Below, one piece after another: positions 37,801 to 45,314 of a stretch of DNA of 64,000 nucleotides. Every line of letters begins with the position of its first letter. Position 1 is the first letter of the stretch. The notes beneath the pieces are model-generated. The model was not told the DNA's origin and ran no database searches. It saw only the letters and a program-made list of their open reading frames with translations. This DNA comes from Apostichopus japonicus (lineage: Eukaryota > Echinodermata > Holothuroidea > Aspidochirotida > Stichopodidae): assembly GCF_037975245.1 (NCBI RefSeq), contig NC_092575.1, positions 8,278,001 to 8,342,000 on the forward strand, given 5' to 3'. The translations under genes were made by a program, and so were the position numbers.

Positions 37801-39747
37801 CTCCCTGGCAGTTTGTAAAACTTGTCTTTGCTGTTGTCTATCCTTCAGGTGAGCTGTTTTCCGTAAACCCTGGTATTGCTGCATGGATCAAGGGACTATT
37901 TAATTTGAATGAACGTGTAGTCATAACAGGTCAATGGCAGTGTGGTTTCTTTTCCATGGCTGCTGTAGGAGCTACCAATGTTGGATCCATCAACATTTAC
38001 TTTGACAAGGTAAGGAGCAGTGCTGCAGACTATCATTTTATTTAGTTAAATGGTTAACTGTTTGTGATAAAGGTTTGAATTTATAAAAGATACAAATGTG
38101 TACATAGCACCATGTATCTGCATTACCTTAGTTTACAGAAAGTATTTACTGTTGTAGTATTGTACTATATGACAAGTATGGAGATTTAAACAGTGATAAT
38201 AGTGCAAGCCGATTTTGCATTATGGCTAGTAGATTTTTAGTCATTCTCTAAATGGTGAGTACTTAATTGTGAAGGCCTGGACAATTTGGCTTGAATCTCT
38301 TAAGACAAATATTTGCTTGCCAAAAATGTTAATAGTCACTCAATTTTCTGCATTGATGTACATATATATTCTTTTCTTGCTTTGCACACACCAAGAATTA
38401 TTAAAGTGCCATTCAAGTTGCTTTTAAAAAAAATAAAAGCTAATGTCTGAGTTCTTTGTCACAAACACCTGTACATCAGACTAATAATGTGCCCCAGTGC
38501 ATTGATTCTGAAAAAAGGACAGGCCATTACAATAGTCTTTTCCAGAATAAAAGGTCGATATGTATTATGTATACATGTGTAATTCAATATAAACTTTACT
38601 GCACATCTTTTCTCCAATTACTAGGAAGCATTAATAGCACATGATATTATAGACTTTAAGCCACATGTACTGTACACAGAAGATTTGTGGTTAAGAGTTA
38701 TGTAGACATGGAAGTCAAGAAAAATAAAAAAGGAGGAAACAAAGTAACAATGCACCTGAGAGTTACATACTAGATACTTAGGATCTGCAACGTGCTAATG
38801 CCATGGAGATTCTTTCCAGTCTGCAATGTTGAAAGATAAAGGAATGCTTGAATTCTGAGTTCAGAGGAAAGCTGGAGCTTCTGGGGCCTTCGACCTCTGG
38901 ACCCACTCGAGGGTTTTGCTCCTGGACCCCACCAGGGGACCTAGCACAGGCCCCTTTACCAATGGCCAAAGAAGCGCAGCACTTTTCATGTGCATGTGTG
39001 CCCCTCAGCCAAGCTCAACCCTGCCCCTTTTGCACGTGAAGCTAGGGATCTGTACATAAGTGTTTGTTGAGCCTGCCTCAATGATGTTGCATCTAAAATA
39101 CAGTGTAACACCATTTGTGTAATTTTCTAGTTTAGTTGAATAGTTTTTGTTGGAGAATGGCTTTTGAATGTAATACTGTACAGACCCTTCTCACTTGACT
39201 AGCTTGGCACCCAGCATAGCTATCAGAAATTGCCCCAATCTGCAGTCTTGCATGTAATAATGGAAAGACAGGAAACAGTTTTTCGTTCCTTAAGGTACTA
39301 GATTTGGTGCAATATGTTTGTGATGGTACTGTGTATGTTGTTAAGGTACTAGATTTTTTTCATGGTTTTTTCATGGTTTCATGTTTTTGATGGTACTATT
39401 CTGTATCATTCAATCTTTCTTGTTTATACCTATTTACCTACACAACTATAAGATAAAGCATTTCATTAACAGTACTTTCTCTCTGTTTGCTTTGTGTTCA
39501 GGAATTAAATACAAATGTCAAAGGTGCCTACGCTGATGGGGCCTTCCATGATAAGTCTCTTAGAAAGGTGAACCCAGAATCCAAATCACCAGAGAAGATG
39601 GGCATCTCTCTGGATAAAGGTGCAGGCATCGGCGAGTTCAACCTGGGCTCAACCATAGTCCTCATCTTTGAGGCTCCAGAGGATTTCAGATTTAACATTG
39701 AGCAAGGAGAGAAAGTTAAATTTGGGGAAAGATTAGGATCCATGTGA
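10306..39747 (+). CDS. PISD: Phosphatidylserine decarboxylase, mitochondrial isoform
   Basis: Exons 10306-10393, 12500-12699, 30790-31026, 31443-31604, 35992-36136, 37849-38009 and 39502-39747 all join in phase and encode 412 residues, about the length of human PISD. The enzyme decarboxylates phosphatidylserine to phosphatidylethanolamine at the mitochondrial inner membrane. Residues 1-30 form an Arg/Lys-rich presequence ([19 protein letters not shown]). A hydrophobic segment near residues 53-67 ([15 protein letters not shown]) is the probable membrane anchor. Conserved catalytic parts are SPCDG (Asp180), the [13 protein letters not shown] block (His260, His263) and LGST. Family knowledge says the chain cuts itself between Gly380 and Ser381, and Ser381 becomes the pyruvoyl cofactor. 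All needed residues are present and no frame is broken, so the gene looks functional. A second N-terminal exon at 27067-27372 can replace the first two. The introns hold most of the mobile elements in this window. Confidence 0.96.
10725..10805. repeat. (AGAC)n microsatellite
   Basis: About 18 nearly perfect tetranucleotide units following a short GATA run, in PISD intron 1. Confidence 0.95.
11225..12310 (+). pseudogene. LINE reverse transcriptase fragment with (TTA)n tail
   Basis: A frame open from about 11240 to 11593 encodes [16 protein letters not shown], then the polymerase active-site box FADD (11348-11359) and [12 protein letters not shown]. After stops and shifts the C-terminal region is still readable ([10 protein letters not shown], then [10 protein letters not shown]). 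The element ends in (TTA)n near 12285-12300, typical of a non-LTR retrotransposon 3' end. It is degenerate and lacks the endonuclease half. Confidence 0.82.
12500..12699 (+). CDS. PISD: PISD exon 2, inner-membrane anchor
   Basis: The acceptor TTTTCAG ends at 12499; the donor GTAAGT is at 12700. The exon opens on the second base of a codon and completes the Gly begun by exon 1. It encodes the hydrophobic anchor and a basic stretch (HIKKREQRM), and ends LAKDWQ on a codon boundary. Human PISD reads LAGHWE at this spot. Confidence 0.9.
12885..13372 (+). repeat. Dispersed tandem repeat rich in AGGTCA half-sites, copy 1
   Basis: About three units, each near 140 bp, containing GTAAACACGATATCTCAAG and then a GAGGTCAAAGGTCATTTGGG-like block. 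One unit holds a perfect AGGTCAAAGGTCA at 13307-13319. Related copies lie at 36.2, 41.8, 43.9 (reverse) and 45.0 kb. Confidence 0.75.
13440..13860 (-). mobile_element. Degenerate tRNA-derived SINE fragments
   Basis: On the minus strand TGGGCTCAGATGGTAGAGCA (13509-13528) matches a tRNA A box region. GTGGTTCAATGAC near 13473-13485 is a decayed B box at the right distance. A flanking body segment, CTTTGCTGGGTGAGCCAGTC, recurs in altered form near 13826-13850. Too decayed to be a working tRNA gene. Confidence 0.5.
13861..15098. other. PISD intron, nothing recognised
   Basis: AT-rich sequence without element ends, long frames or tandem repeats that I can see. Confidence 0.5.
15107..15399. mobile_element. 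Non-autonomous hAT-like element (MITE)
   Basis: A 293-bp element with perfect 14-bp terminal inverted repeats, CAGGCGCGTAGCCA. A perfect 8-bp target duplication, TTGGTATT, lies at 15099-15106 and 15400-15407. G/C runs sit inside the ends. The clean duplication points to a fairly young insertion. Confidence 0.92.
15726..15990. repeat. Pentanucleotide satellite, (CCTTG)n passing into (CCCTT)n
   Basis: About 37 CCTTG units followed by about 13 CCCTT units. The long open frames on both strands here are products of the 5-bp period and are not genes. Confidence 0.97.
16577..17415. repeat. 23-bp tandem repeat array
   Basis: About 36 units of ACAAACAATATGG plus ACAGAATATG, with recurring variants (AATAGGGACCGA, AATAAACATGGTCAG). 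The variants recur in the same order, as in a higher-order repeat. All three minus-strand frames lack stops, giving open frames of up to 277 codons. Lack of any conserved frame argues against coding. Confidence 0.95.
17645..17911 (+). mobile_element. DNA transposon with 6-bp target duplication, short copy
   Basis: A 267-bp element with a perfect duplication, ACGTAG, at 17639-17644 and 17912-17917. Left and right ends match the 8754-9646 element closely, including the folded CTCCCGG block and the GGGGTCAAACAGGTTGACAG end. The middle is deleted. Confidence 0.88.
17918..18959. other. PISD intron; one perfect 26-bp hairpin
   Basis: AGGGAGTTGTT, a 4-base loop and its exact complement lie at 18721-18746. 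A second short hairpin built on GCACGTTT lies near 18523-18541. Otherwise nothing recognised. Confidence 0.6.
18960..19087 (-). ncRNA. U2 snRNA-headed repeat (SINE or snRNA variant), copy 1
   Basis: On the minus strand the first 40 or so bases match the 5' end of U2 snRNA: CGCTTCTCGGCCTTTTGGC (stem-loop I), then AAGATCATG and GTGTAGTATCT, which includes the branch-point-pairing GTAGTA. The rest does not match U2. It can fold two hairpins, ATTCCC/GGGAAT and AGTCCC/GGGACT. The second copy at 21501-21629 shares both the U2 head and part of the non-U2 tail (CACAGTCC then GATGC). A shared non-U2 tail is better explained by a U2-derived SINE family than by a U2 pseudogene. Confidence 0.72.
19088..19839. 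other. PISD intron, nothing recognised
   Basis: Short open frames at 19111-19356 and 19564-19776 carry no motif I know and have no supporting splice context. Confidence 0.4.
19840..19975. repeat. Fragment related to 21351-21440
   Basis: Shares CACCATTTTGCAT and CACCCCTCCCCTTAGACC and ends GGACGGCGATCA, as does the segment near 21351-21434. Probably a truncated element of the same family as the outer element at 20155-21481. Confidence 0.5.
20155..21481. mobile_element. Outer DNA transposon of a nested pair
   Basis: Perfect 15-bp terminal inverted repeats, CAGGGGCGTATCCAG. GTATCA lies directly before the left end and after the right end. This is a 6-bp duplication, or 8 bp if the terminal CA is counted. 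The ends resemble hAT-type MITEs. A second element is inserted inside it. Confidence 0.8.
20506..21342. mobile_element. hAT-like element nested inside 20155-21481
   Basis: An 837-bp element whose ends, CATGGGCGGCAATCC and GGATCGCCGCCCATG, are inverted repeats matching at 14 of 15 bases. The flanking 8-mers CATATGGC (20498-20505) and CATATGAC (21343-21350) differ at one base. No coding sequence recognised. Confidence 0.75.
21501..21629 (+). ncRNA. U2 snRNA-headed repeat, copy 2 (diverged)
   Basis: Begins ATCGCTTCTGTGCCTTTTGG, then a GATCATGTGTAGTATCT block, keeping the U2 branch-point-pairing GTAGTA. Changes in stem-loop I (CGG to GTG) and an inserted base suggest it is not functional. Its tail, CACAGTCCTGATGC to GAGTGGATCAG, is homologous to that of copy 1. 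It starts 19 bp beyond the right end of the outer element at 20155-21481 and faces the opposite way to copy 1. Confidence 0.68.
22238..22268. repeat. Short hairpin
   Basis: CACTCATAGGGTG, a 4-base loop, and CACCCTATGTGAGTG. The stem is complete apart from a two-base bulge. No T-run or gene context suggests a terminator. Confidence 0.7.
22350..23530 (+). repeat. Pair of diverged direct repeats
   Basis: About 22420-22665 and 23280-23530 are related. Both carry AGTTAAGAAAG, then TTTTGTTG, CTGGAATTTT, AAATGCA-AGAGG and GAACCCTCTTC in the same order. Minus-strand open frames of 61 and 72 codons in these units do not agree with each other, so coding is unlikely. Confidence 0.55.
23979..24431. repeat. 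35-bp minisatellite
   Basis: About 13 units of GACCCCAGACTGTTGATGTG followed by TATGGTAGTCAGCAT, with point variants and a few length variants. It lies in the PISD intron between exon 2 and the alternative exon. Confidence 0.95.
24789..25131 (+). mobile_element. Non-autonomous hAT-like element (MITE), copy 3
   Basis: Same family and orientation as 6967-7336. Flanking 8-mers ACTTTTAC and TCTTCTAC agree at 6 of 8 positions, so this copy is older. It has an internal deletion relative to copy 2. Confidence 0.82.
25140..27066. other. Repeat-poor region upstream of the alternative PISD exon
   Basis: No element ends or satellites seen over nearly 2 kb, unlike its surroundings. CCTAGCCTA-like and AACCTAACC-like words recur between 26270 and 26590. 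This is where a second promoter and 5' UTR would lie, but I see no TATA box or initiator I could defend. Confidence 0.35.
27067..27372 (+). CDS. PISD: PISD alternative N-terminal exon
   Basis: ATG 27067-27069 has A at -3 and G at +4. 102 codons run without a stop to a GTAAGT donor at 27373, in phase 0, exactly as PISD exon 2 does. Joined to exon 3 it gives a 418-residue enzyme. The N-terminus lacks a mitochondrial presequence. Instead residues 6-36 are strongly hydrophobic ([20 protein letters not shown] and beyond), followed by a basic stretch ([12 protein letters not shown]) and an acidic tail ([18 protein letters not shown]). Human PISD has a second isoform, directed to lipid droplets, whose different N-terminus joins at the same Val-X-Leu-Tyr residue. 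This exon is therefore likely to produce a non-mitochondrial isoform; the location is inference. Confidence 0.8.
27373..28245. other. PISD intron, nothing recognised
   Basis: AT-rich sequence without element ends or coding potential. Confidence 0.5.
28250..29200. mobile_element. Probable decayed hAT-like element
   Basis: The left end has AGTGCTGATAGTCG followed by GGATTAATCG and GATTAATCGC words. The right end has GATTAATCGATTAC and then AATCAGTTCTAG, roughly the complement. Repeated ATTAATCG words near both ends are common in hAT MITEs. I could not find a clean target duplication. Confidence 0.35.
29201..30789. other. PISD intron, nothing recognised
   Basis: Open frames near 29560-29946 and 30559-30789 have no known motif. 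The second runs into exon 3 only by chance. Confidence 0.5.
30790..31026 (+). CDS. PISD: PISD exon 3, first shared exon
   Basis: 79 codons, phase 0 at both ends, donor GTAAGA. It encodes [18 protein letters not shown] and continues to [20 protein letters not shown]. This is the most conserved part of the N-terminal half in animal PISD. Both first-exon choices join here. Confidence 0.95.
31443..31604 (+). CDS. PISD: PISD exon 4, with catalytic Asp
   Basis: 54 codons, phase 0, beginning [14 protein letters not shown]. The Asp of SPxDG belongs to the self-processing Asp-His-Ser triad. [16 protein letters not shown] follows, and the exon ends in a variable acidic loop (DDSEDTNPS) before a GTAAGT donor. 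Confidence 0.95.
31873..34802 (+). mobile_element. 2.93-kb DNA transposon with iterated subterminal motif
   Basis: Perfect 15-bp terminal inverted repeats, GGGCCAAAGCCAAAA, flanked by the 4-bp duplication ATTG at 31869-31872 and 34803-34806. The 14-mer GCGAGGGACGGAAT occurs eight times. The left side has 32053-32066, 32389-32402 and 32408-32421 forward and 32219-32232 reversed. The right side has 34385-34398, 34399-34412, 34596-34609 and 34763-34776, all reversed. Such arrays look like transposase binding sites. A broken protein gene lies between them. The element sits in the intron between PISD exons 4 and 5. I cannot assign the superfamily. Confidence 0.82.
32490..33643 (+). pseudogene. Broken transposase-like gene inside the 31873-34802 element
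   Basis: Across frameshifts and stops I can read FWSDGCAS (near 32850), [25 protein letters not shown] and [11 protein letters not shown]. The end is intact at 33440-33643, giving [18 protein letters not shown] and [22 protein letters not shown] and HGKGP-DG blocks followed by a W-W-PE tail are familiar from a widespread family of uncharacterised, transposon-linked proteins in marine invertebrates. That link is from memory. At least two frameshifts and several stops mean no intact protein can be made. Confidence 0.6.
34807..35350. other. PISD intron, nothing recognised
   Basis: Non-repetitive AT-rich DNA between the transposon and the next LINE fragment. Confidence 0.5.
35355..35945 (-). pseudogene. 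L1/Tx1-like LINE reverse transcriptase fragment
   Basis: On the minus strand [20 protein letters not shown] is followed, after frameshifts, by QTGFMKS and then the active-site box YADD (35529-35540) in [13 protein letters not shown]. The NWRP-LLNTDYK block is typical of L1/Tx1-type polymerases. It ends about 45 bp before PISD exon 5. Confidence 0.82.
35992..36136 (+). CDS. PISD: PISD exon 5, with catalytic His
   Basis: The acceptor is TTTTTAAACAG; the donor GTAGGA is at 36137; it ends in phase 1. It encodes [19 protein letters not shown], the block carrying the conserved His pair, then HRRHFPG. Confidence 0.95.
36175..37420 (+). repeat. Dispersed repeat, copy 2, with a 1.2-kb shared context
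   Basis: The first half is tandem units of the AGGTCA-rich family (see 12885-13372). The second half matches 42240-42635 at CATATTTCACATTGGAAGAC, then AATTCTTGGACAAATTT and CTCACTTGCTCTACAT. The tandem units and the following segment are together in both copies, so this is one longer element family. Confidence 0.65.
37849..38009 (+). CDS. PISD: PISD exon 6
   Basis: The acceptor CCTTCAG ends at 37848; the donor GTAAGG is at 38010. It completes the Gly codon begun by exon 5 and encodes [25 protein letters not shown] and [10 protein letters not shown], all conserved in animal PISD. Confidence 0.95.
38010..39501. other. PISD last intron
   Basis: A GC-richer patch at about 38860-39040 gives overlapping open frames on both strands without a known motif, and may be a decayed element. 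Otherwise nothing recognised. Confidence 0.45.
39502..39747 (+). CDS. PISD: PISD exon 7, self-cleavage site
   Basis: 81 codons and a TGA stop. [16 protein letters not shown] contains the LGST cleavage motif; the Ser codon is 39649-39651. The remaining 31 residues with the new N-terminal pyruvoyl form the small subunit, ending GERLGSM. Confidence 0.96.
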   Translation, partial: ELNTNVKGAYADGAFHDKSLRKVNPESKSPEKMGISLDKGAGIGEFNLGSTIVLIFEAPEDFRFNIEQGEKVKFGERLGSM

Positions 39748-41734
39748 ACCAGACCCGGCAGAAGTAACTGTTAGAACGTGCTGCAAGGACAAGCATAATA
39801 TCACATAGTCTGAATGTGACCAACCTCCTAGCAATGAAAACTGTTCCTATGGTGTAAGAAGTATTCAAAGAAACTATTTGCTGTTGAAAAAGTGAATGCA
39901 TTGAGACTGACTGCCTTAAACAGTACTGTATATACAGTATTAATGCTAAAAGTACTTCACTATGTTGTCACAGCATATACATAGAGCTCATTAACAAAAC
40001 TCTGATTACTTCAAATCTGTAGTTTTCCTCCCCAATAACTCTTAGATACCATCAGTTTAGATCAGCTGATTATCTTAAGTTACGTTCCTCATAATAATTG
40101 GAAATGAGTCAAGATACTATGTTGCACTGTCAGTGAAACAGCATGAATTCAAGACGGTGTGCTGTCCTAAAGCAAATGTGTGTGGCGTAGCCCGTTATAC
40201 CGGTGATAGTATAACTTACAACATGTATCTTGGTGTAACATACCACTGAACATACCATAGCACATAGTAAATTGAAGGACATGCTGCTCCATCAAATGTG
40301 TCTGGTTATGTGCCAAAAACAATCCTTAAAGACATTGTTCCTTACATAATATAATGCATAAGGATAATTAAGGGAAACACTGGGGACGGGGGGTGGAATT
40401 TACTGCACTGATAAGACTTGAATTATCATGGTCCTGTGTTTTCTAAATATTCTTATTTGGTGGATCGTGAGATAACAGGATGATGCCTTAAATGTACATT
40501 TCAACAGTTAGTCAGTAGCAAGGTACAAGTGACCCAGCAGCAGTGTGTGGAAATGAAGGTGTTGGAAGCTAAAAGGGGGTCTGAGTTGGAGGAGGGGCTA
40601 TATCCTACAGGGCTTCTGGTGTGTGTGTTCAAACATATAGAGAAGTAACACCCGTCCTCCAAGGAACAGCAGAAAATGTCCAGTCTTTTTCTTATTTCAG
40701 GTTTATTCTTTTTCATGCAAAGAGCCAATGAAATCTGTAGAAACCCTCTTTGGCAGCTAACACACACAATTTAAACCTTACATGAGTTAACCAGTTAGTC
40801 AGCTTTATAGATGGTAGGGTATTTTATGCTTATCCACCCATCTCCCTCTGCCAGACACAATTTAAACCTTACATGAGTTAACCAGTTAGTCAGCTTTATA
40901 GATGGTAGGGTATTCTATGCTTATCCACCCATCTCCCTCTGCCAGACACAAAAGCATATTTATGGAATTCTTCTCTACTTGCTAATACACTTGATTTTGT
41001 TCTCTTATACAGAAGTGCATGTAATGTGTAGTACAGAAACTACACTTACATACTCATTGTCATGATAAGGTGCAAAGCACAAAATTCACTTTTGTATTGT
41101 ACAGAAAATTAGAGTAAAAAATTAAAAGTTGAGAATAAACATATCTCTGTTACTTATGTCTCTTTATTTTGTTCTTTACCTCCTCAGGTTCGTTAACACT
41201 CATTGCATTTAGTTCTACCTTTGCAGAACTACATCATCACAATCATCATGTAAAAATCTACTGGACCTAACATAAACATTCGCCCTGCTAATCTTATCCA
41301 ATCTGTCTGTGCTTCTCCGACATTTCTCAATGAATTGAACTATCAAGATCACAGAGTTAGTCTCAATATAGGGTGAATAGGGTTGAGAGTGGATCAATAG
41401 TTTCATGGGTGACTTCAAAGAAAGTGTGTAAGGAACTGACCAATAGCAGTTTTAGCAGCTCGAATTGTTCTTATTGCAAGAAAACTACTAAATAGCTAAG
41501 CTCTTAATAGGAGACCACTGTAAGCTACAGTGGCCCTAAGTAGTTTTACAAGTTTATATCAAGAAACTATGAACGGAGTCTGAATATAGCACAAATATTT
41601 GATCCATAAAGGTGATGTATCTGCAGAAACACAGGGAGAACACATGTTGGATAACAATTTGTAGGGAGTGCTTCACACAGCTTCCAACCACTTGGATTGG
41701 ACTTGCATAACATAAGGTCATAATTCATTGCATT
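39748..41734 (+). other. Probable PISD 3' UTR and downstream DNA
   Basis: A candidate polyadenylation signal, AATAAA, lies at 41134-41139. I cannot show where the transcript ends. The region contains an exact tandem duplication listed separately. Confidence 0.4.
40763..40945. repeat. Tandem duplication, two 91-bp units
   Basis: Two adjacent copies running from ACACAATTTAAACCTTACAT to CCCTCTGCCAG differ by a single T/C (ATTTTATG against ATTCTATG). The near identity points to a recent event. Confidence 0.95.
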
Positions 41735-42635
41735 TTTATTTCTTGCTGAAAGCAAAAGGAATCATTGTGGTCATGATGCCATTGTGTATGTTACACCTTG
41801 GTTTGTAAACAACTCAATATTCTAAAGGAGGATGGATTTCAAACTTTGTATGTAGATGCACCATAGTGAGTTCTTGGCTATTGTTTTTAGCTGGGATCAA
41901 AGGTCATACTAGGTCACCACAGGTCAAACTGGAAACATTGTAAACAGGATATCCCAAGAAGTGAAGCTTTGATGAATCTCATGCTTGGCATGTTGATGTT
42001 TCATATTGAGTAGACGAACCCTATTGAAATTGATGGCGGTCAACATTGAAGTCCGTCTGATAACTTTGTAAACATGGTAACTCGATAAGTACATCTTTCT
42101 TGAACTTTGTAATAAGTATGTAGATCCAGCTTGGTGAGTGCAAGAACCCTATCGAATTACTGTACGTTCTCTATATTTCTCACTCCTCAATCAACTCCAA
42201 GTCATGCGCTACATAGAATGATGCATGATGGGAATTGTTTACCGGACAACATATTATGAATAATCATGAATTTGGATATGACAGATGGCTTTGGCTAAGT
42301 TGTCATGTAGACCTTATATTCATTAACAACAAATTAATAAAGGGATGGTAGCAAGGTGGCAGAGCAGATTTGATTAATACATCTATGTGTCTATATTTCA
42401 CATTGGAAGACGTCTGGATATTGATACATATTGGAGTAAAAATAAATTCTTAACAGTTGAATGAAATGGTTGTTGCCACAAATGTGTACGACAAATAAGA
42501 GCTGGAAATCTCTGACCTTTTCTGGTTTTCACATAATTCTTGGACAAATTTAACTCACTTGCTCTACATTAGTCAAATAGTATTTGAAATTTCATGGAAC
42601 AGAATCAAAGCCAACTTGCTTTCTGGTTTCAACAA
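41735..42635 (+). repeat. Dispersed repeat, copy 3
   Basis: Paralogous to 36175-37420 over most of its length, with AGGTCA-rich units followed by the shared CATATTTCACATTGGAAGAC segment. It has several small deletions relative to copy 2. Confidence 0.65.
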
Positions 42636-42639
42636 ATTT

Positions 42640-44590
42640 ATTGTTTTCCAGTATTACTACAGAGTTGATAATTCACACACACATGACAATTCAACAGTCA
42701 AGTAAATGGAGATTTTAAATTGGTGAACACTTCAACACATTACACAGAATATTCTGCATTTATATATATATTGACAGGTGATTGAGTTACAATAACATGC
42801 ATTAAAAAAGTCATAATGGTTATAAGTAATGAGTAACCTGTGCAGTCAAGCTGGCCTGTATCTGTGATGCCCTAGTTGAAAGTACACCTTGAGAAGAGGA
42901 AAGTTGACAAATTCTACATGCAGCTTGTCTATAACAAGTACAATATCTTCGTTTGAAAATTAGCAAATTGAAACAAAAGCTGCTGTAAGGCATTCACTTT
43001 GTGCCATGGTTAGGAATGCAGTAAAATTAAGTCTTTTAATAATAGAAATCGGGCAGTCAAGTATTACCTATTCAGGTGTGTTGCAAATTGCAATAACATG
43101 TATTTTGAACAATTGGTTATGGAGAGGGCTGTCATTCTGGTTAACAATATATAGTCATGCGTATACAATAACATCCTGCAGCAAGAAAAAAGTTAAATAT
43201 ACATTTTTGAATATAGAACATCAAAATCAACAAAACAGAAGCTAAGTCATAGAAAATGTTTTGGCACTAATGTTTCATAGAAAATGTTTTGGCACTAATG
43301 TTTGATAAACCATAAATCCAAACAGCTTAATGGTTCTGATGCTTTCCATGCTGACAATTGAAATTGAGGTTCTTGATAAATGAACGTAATTGGACCATTG
43401 AAACTAGACCAGAAAGCTGACAGGCTGAGTGAGTCCTTGCCCACTTCATTTAGTGTAAATTGTTCACACAAGACATATGTGTTGCATGTTGTGCTTGATA
43501 AGGTGCATCCACATTCCACATGAAGTTGATACAAGCTTCAGCATGAAGACACTCTATGTTGTAACTTTCCAAATATAAAGTATTCAAACCAGAACCCAGA
43601 GGGATATTCTGGACAAAGACAATGTAACACCTACCTGAGAGCAAAATATTTCACAATGTTAGTTGAAAACCCCACCTCAATATGTATGTAACCTATTTTG
43701 AAAAATTCCATGTTAGGTTGCAGAAAATATGCAATTGTTGTCAAGCCATCAACATCAGCCACTGGAATGTACCTTTTAGTAGAGAATGTTGAAGGGATTT
43801 CCATTCACTAAAGAGGTTGTCATATGACTTTCAACAGGAACTAATGTTCAATTTCAGAATACAAGGTGTGTATCAGGTGTCTCAACTACAAATATTAGAC
43901 TTCTTAAAATCAATATGGAGCATCCACTTACAGTTTGCGATTCATCAAAGTGTTCCTTCACTGGATACTTTGGTTTCAAGGTTTTTTTCACATTAACACA
44001 TCTGATGAAAGGATGACATTTGACCTCCATTATAAACAATAAGCTTCTTGATCTCAACATTATTGCAACAAAATGATCAGTATTTTATCAGACGAACTCA
44101 TTCCAATGTTTCTGGTGCGAACACACCATCCTGATAACACCAGCCCTCACACATAGTGAAGTCATGGTTCAGCCTCTTTATCTAGTACAAAGGGGAAAAT
44201 TAAATTTTCATGCCAGTATCAGACTAGCTGGTGGTGCAAAAAGCATAAATACAGGTTAAAAATCAGACAACTTTGAAAAGAAACAAGAACCTAAGTAAGC
44301 AAGAATCACCTACACAGGAGTAGAAAGGTCATCTGTGAATGTTTTCCAGTTAAAAATCAGTTGTCAGTATGTAGGGCAGATCCAAGAATCTTTGTGGCTT
44401 GCATTAGTCTACTTATGCTGACTAAAGGAAACTTGAGTTGTAATGGAGTAAGAAGTTTGCAGTAAAACATACATCAGAGCAGAGTAAGTTTCTCTATGAG
44501 AGACTTGTGTCCATGGTTCTTTCTCTATTAGAGTAACTTTATTTTGCTCCTTTGGCAAGACTTCAAACTCTATTAGGGGCCTATGGGAGG
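42640..44590. other. Intergenic; small tandem duplication and a reverse copy of the AGGTCA-rich repeat
   Basis: A 28-bp unit, ATAGAAAATGTTTTGGCACT plus AATGTTT, is duplicated at about 43247-43302. At 43920-44055 the reverse complement of the AGGTCA-rich unit is visible (ATTTGACCTCC). No gene recognised. Confidence 0.5.
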
Positions 44591-44594
44591 TTTT

Positions 44595-45310
44595 CTATGG
44601 AACGCGATCTTATTTCGTTGTCTAAATTAAGTTTGTTGTCTAAACTAAAGTTGTTGCTGCTGTTTTACCACGTTGTTGCTCAAACTCACATTGATGTCTT
44701 AACTTTCGTTGTCTAAACATACGTCGTTGTCTAAACTTACGTTGTTGCCATCGGCGCTGTTCAAAATTGCTCCACCATGTAATGTAAACCAGCCTATGCA
44801 GATGACTTCAGTGCACTAGATTTCTGATTGTTAGTATAAGCAGAACTAGCTGTTACAATAGAAATGGCCCGAACCACCCATTTTGATAAATAACACTATG
44901 GCATGATAAACACAGGTCAGTCTACTGTACGTGGTAACTGGTTATACACACCTCCACCAAAAACAATAGGGGTCTTGGAGGTCCAAGTCCATTTTGGGGT
45001 CACTAGAGGTCAAATTGTGGAAACTTTGTAAACACGATAACTCAAGAAGGGAAGGTTGGACGAATCTCATATTGATAATGTAGTTGTGACACGTTCAGTA
45101 AAAGATTTTGAGGTCAAAAGTCATTTGAAGTCACCAGACGCCAAACTATGGAAACCTTGTTTCATAAGCTACCGTATCTCCCTGGCTGTCAACATGACTT
45201 TAGACATCAACGTAAGTTTAGACATCAACGAACAACAGCAACATGGTAAAATAGCAGCAACAAACAGAGTTTAAACAACAAAGTAATGTTGCCCTTTTCG
45301 CGTTCCATAG
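44595..45310. mobile_element. 716-bp DNA element with long imperfect inverted repeats and iterated TTGTCTAAAC
   Basis: Perfect 13-bp ends, CTATGGAACGCGA, flanked by TTTT on both sides (a possible 4-bp duplication). The inverted similarity continues for about 150 bp and includes GTTGCTGCTGTTTTACCA. TTGTCTAAAC-type motifs recur about five times on the left; their complement, GTTTAGACATCAACG, recurs on the right. The interior contains a copy of the AGGTCA-rich repeat (about 44945-45165). No coding capacity. Confidence 0.78.
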
Positions 45311-45314
45311 TTTT

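Noticed and set aside
38778-39039. Overlapping Pro/Gly-rich frames on both strands as coding
   Set aside because: GC-rich patch, likely a decayed element; no splice sites in phase with PISD.
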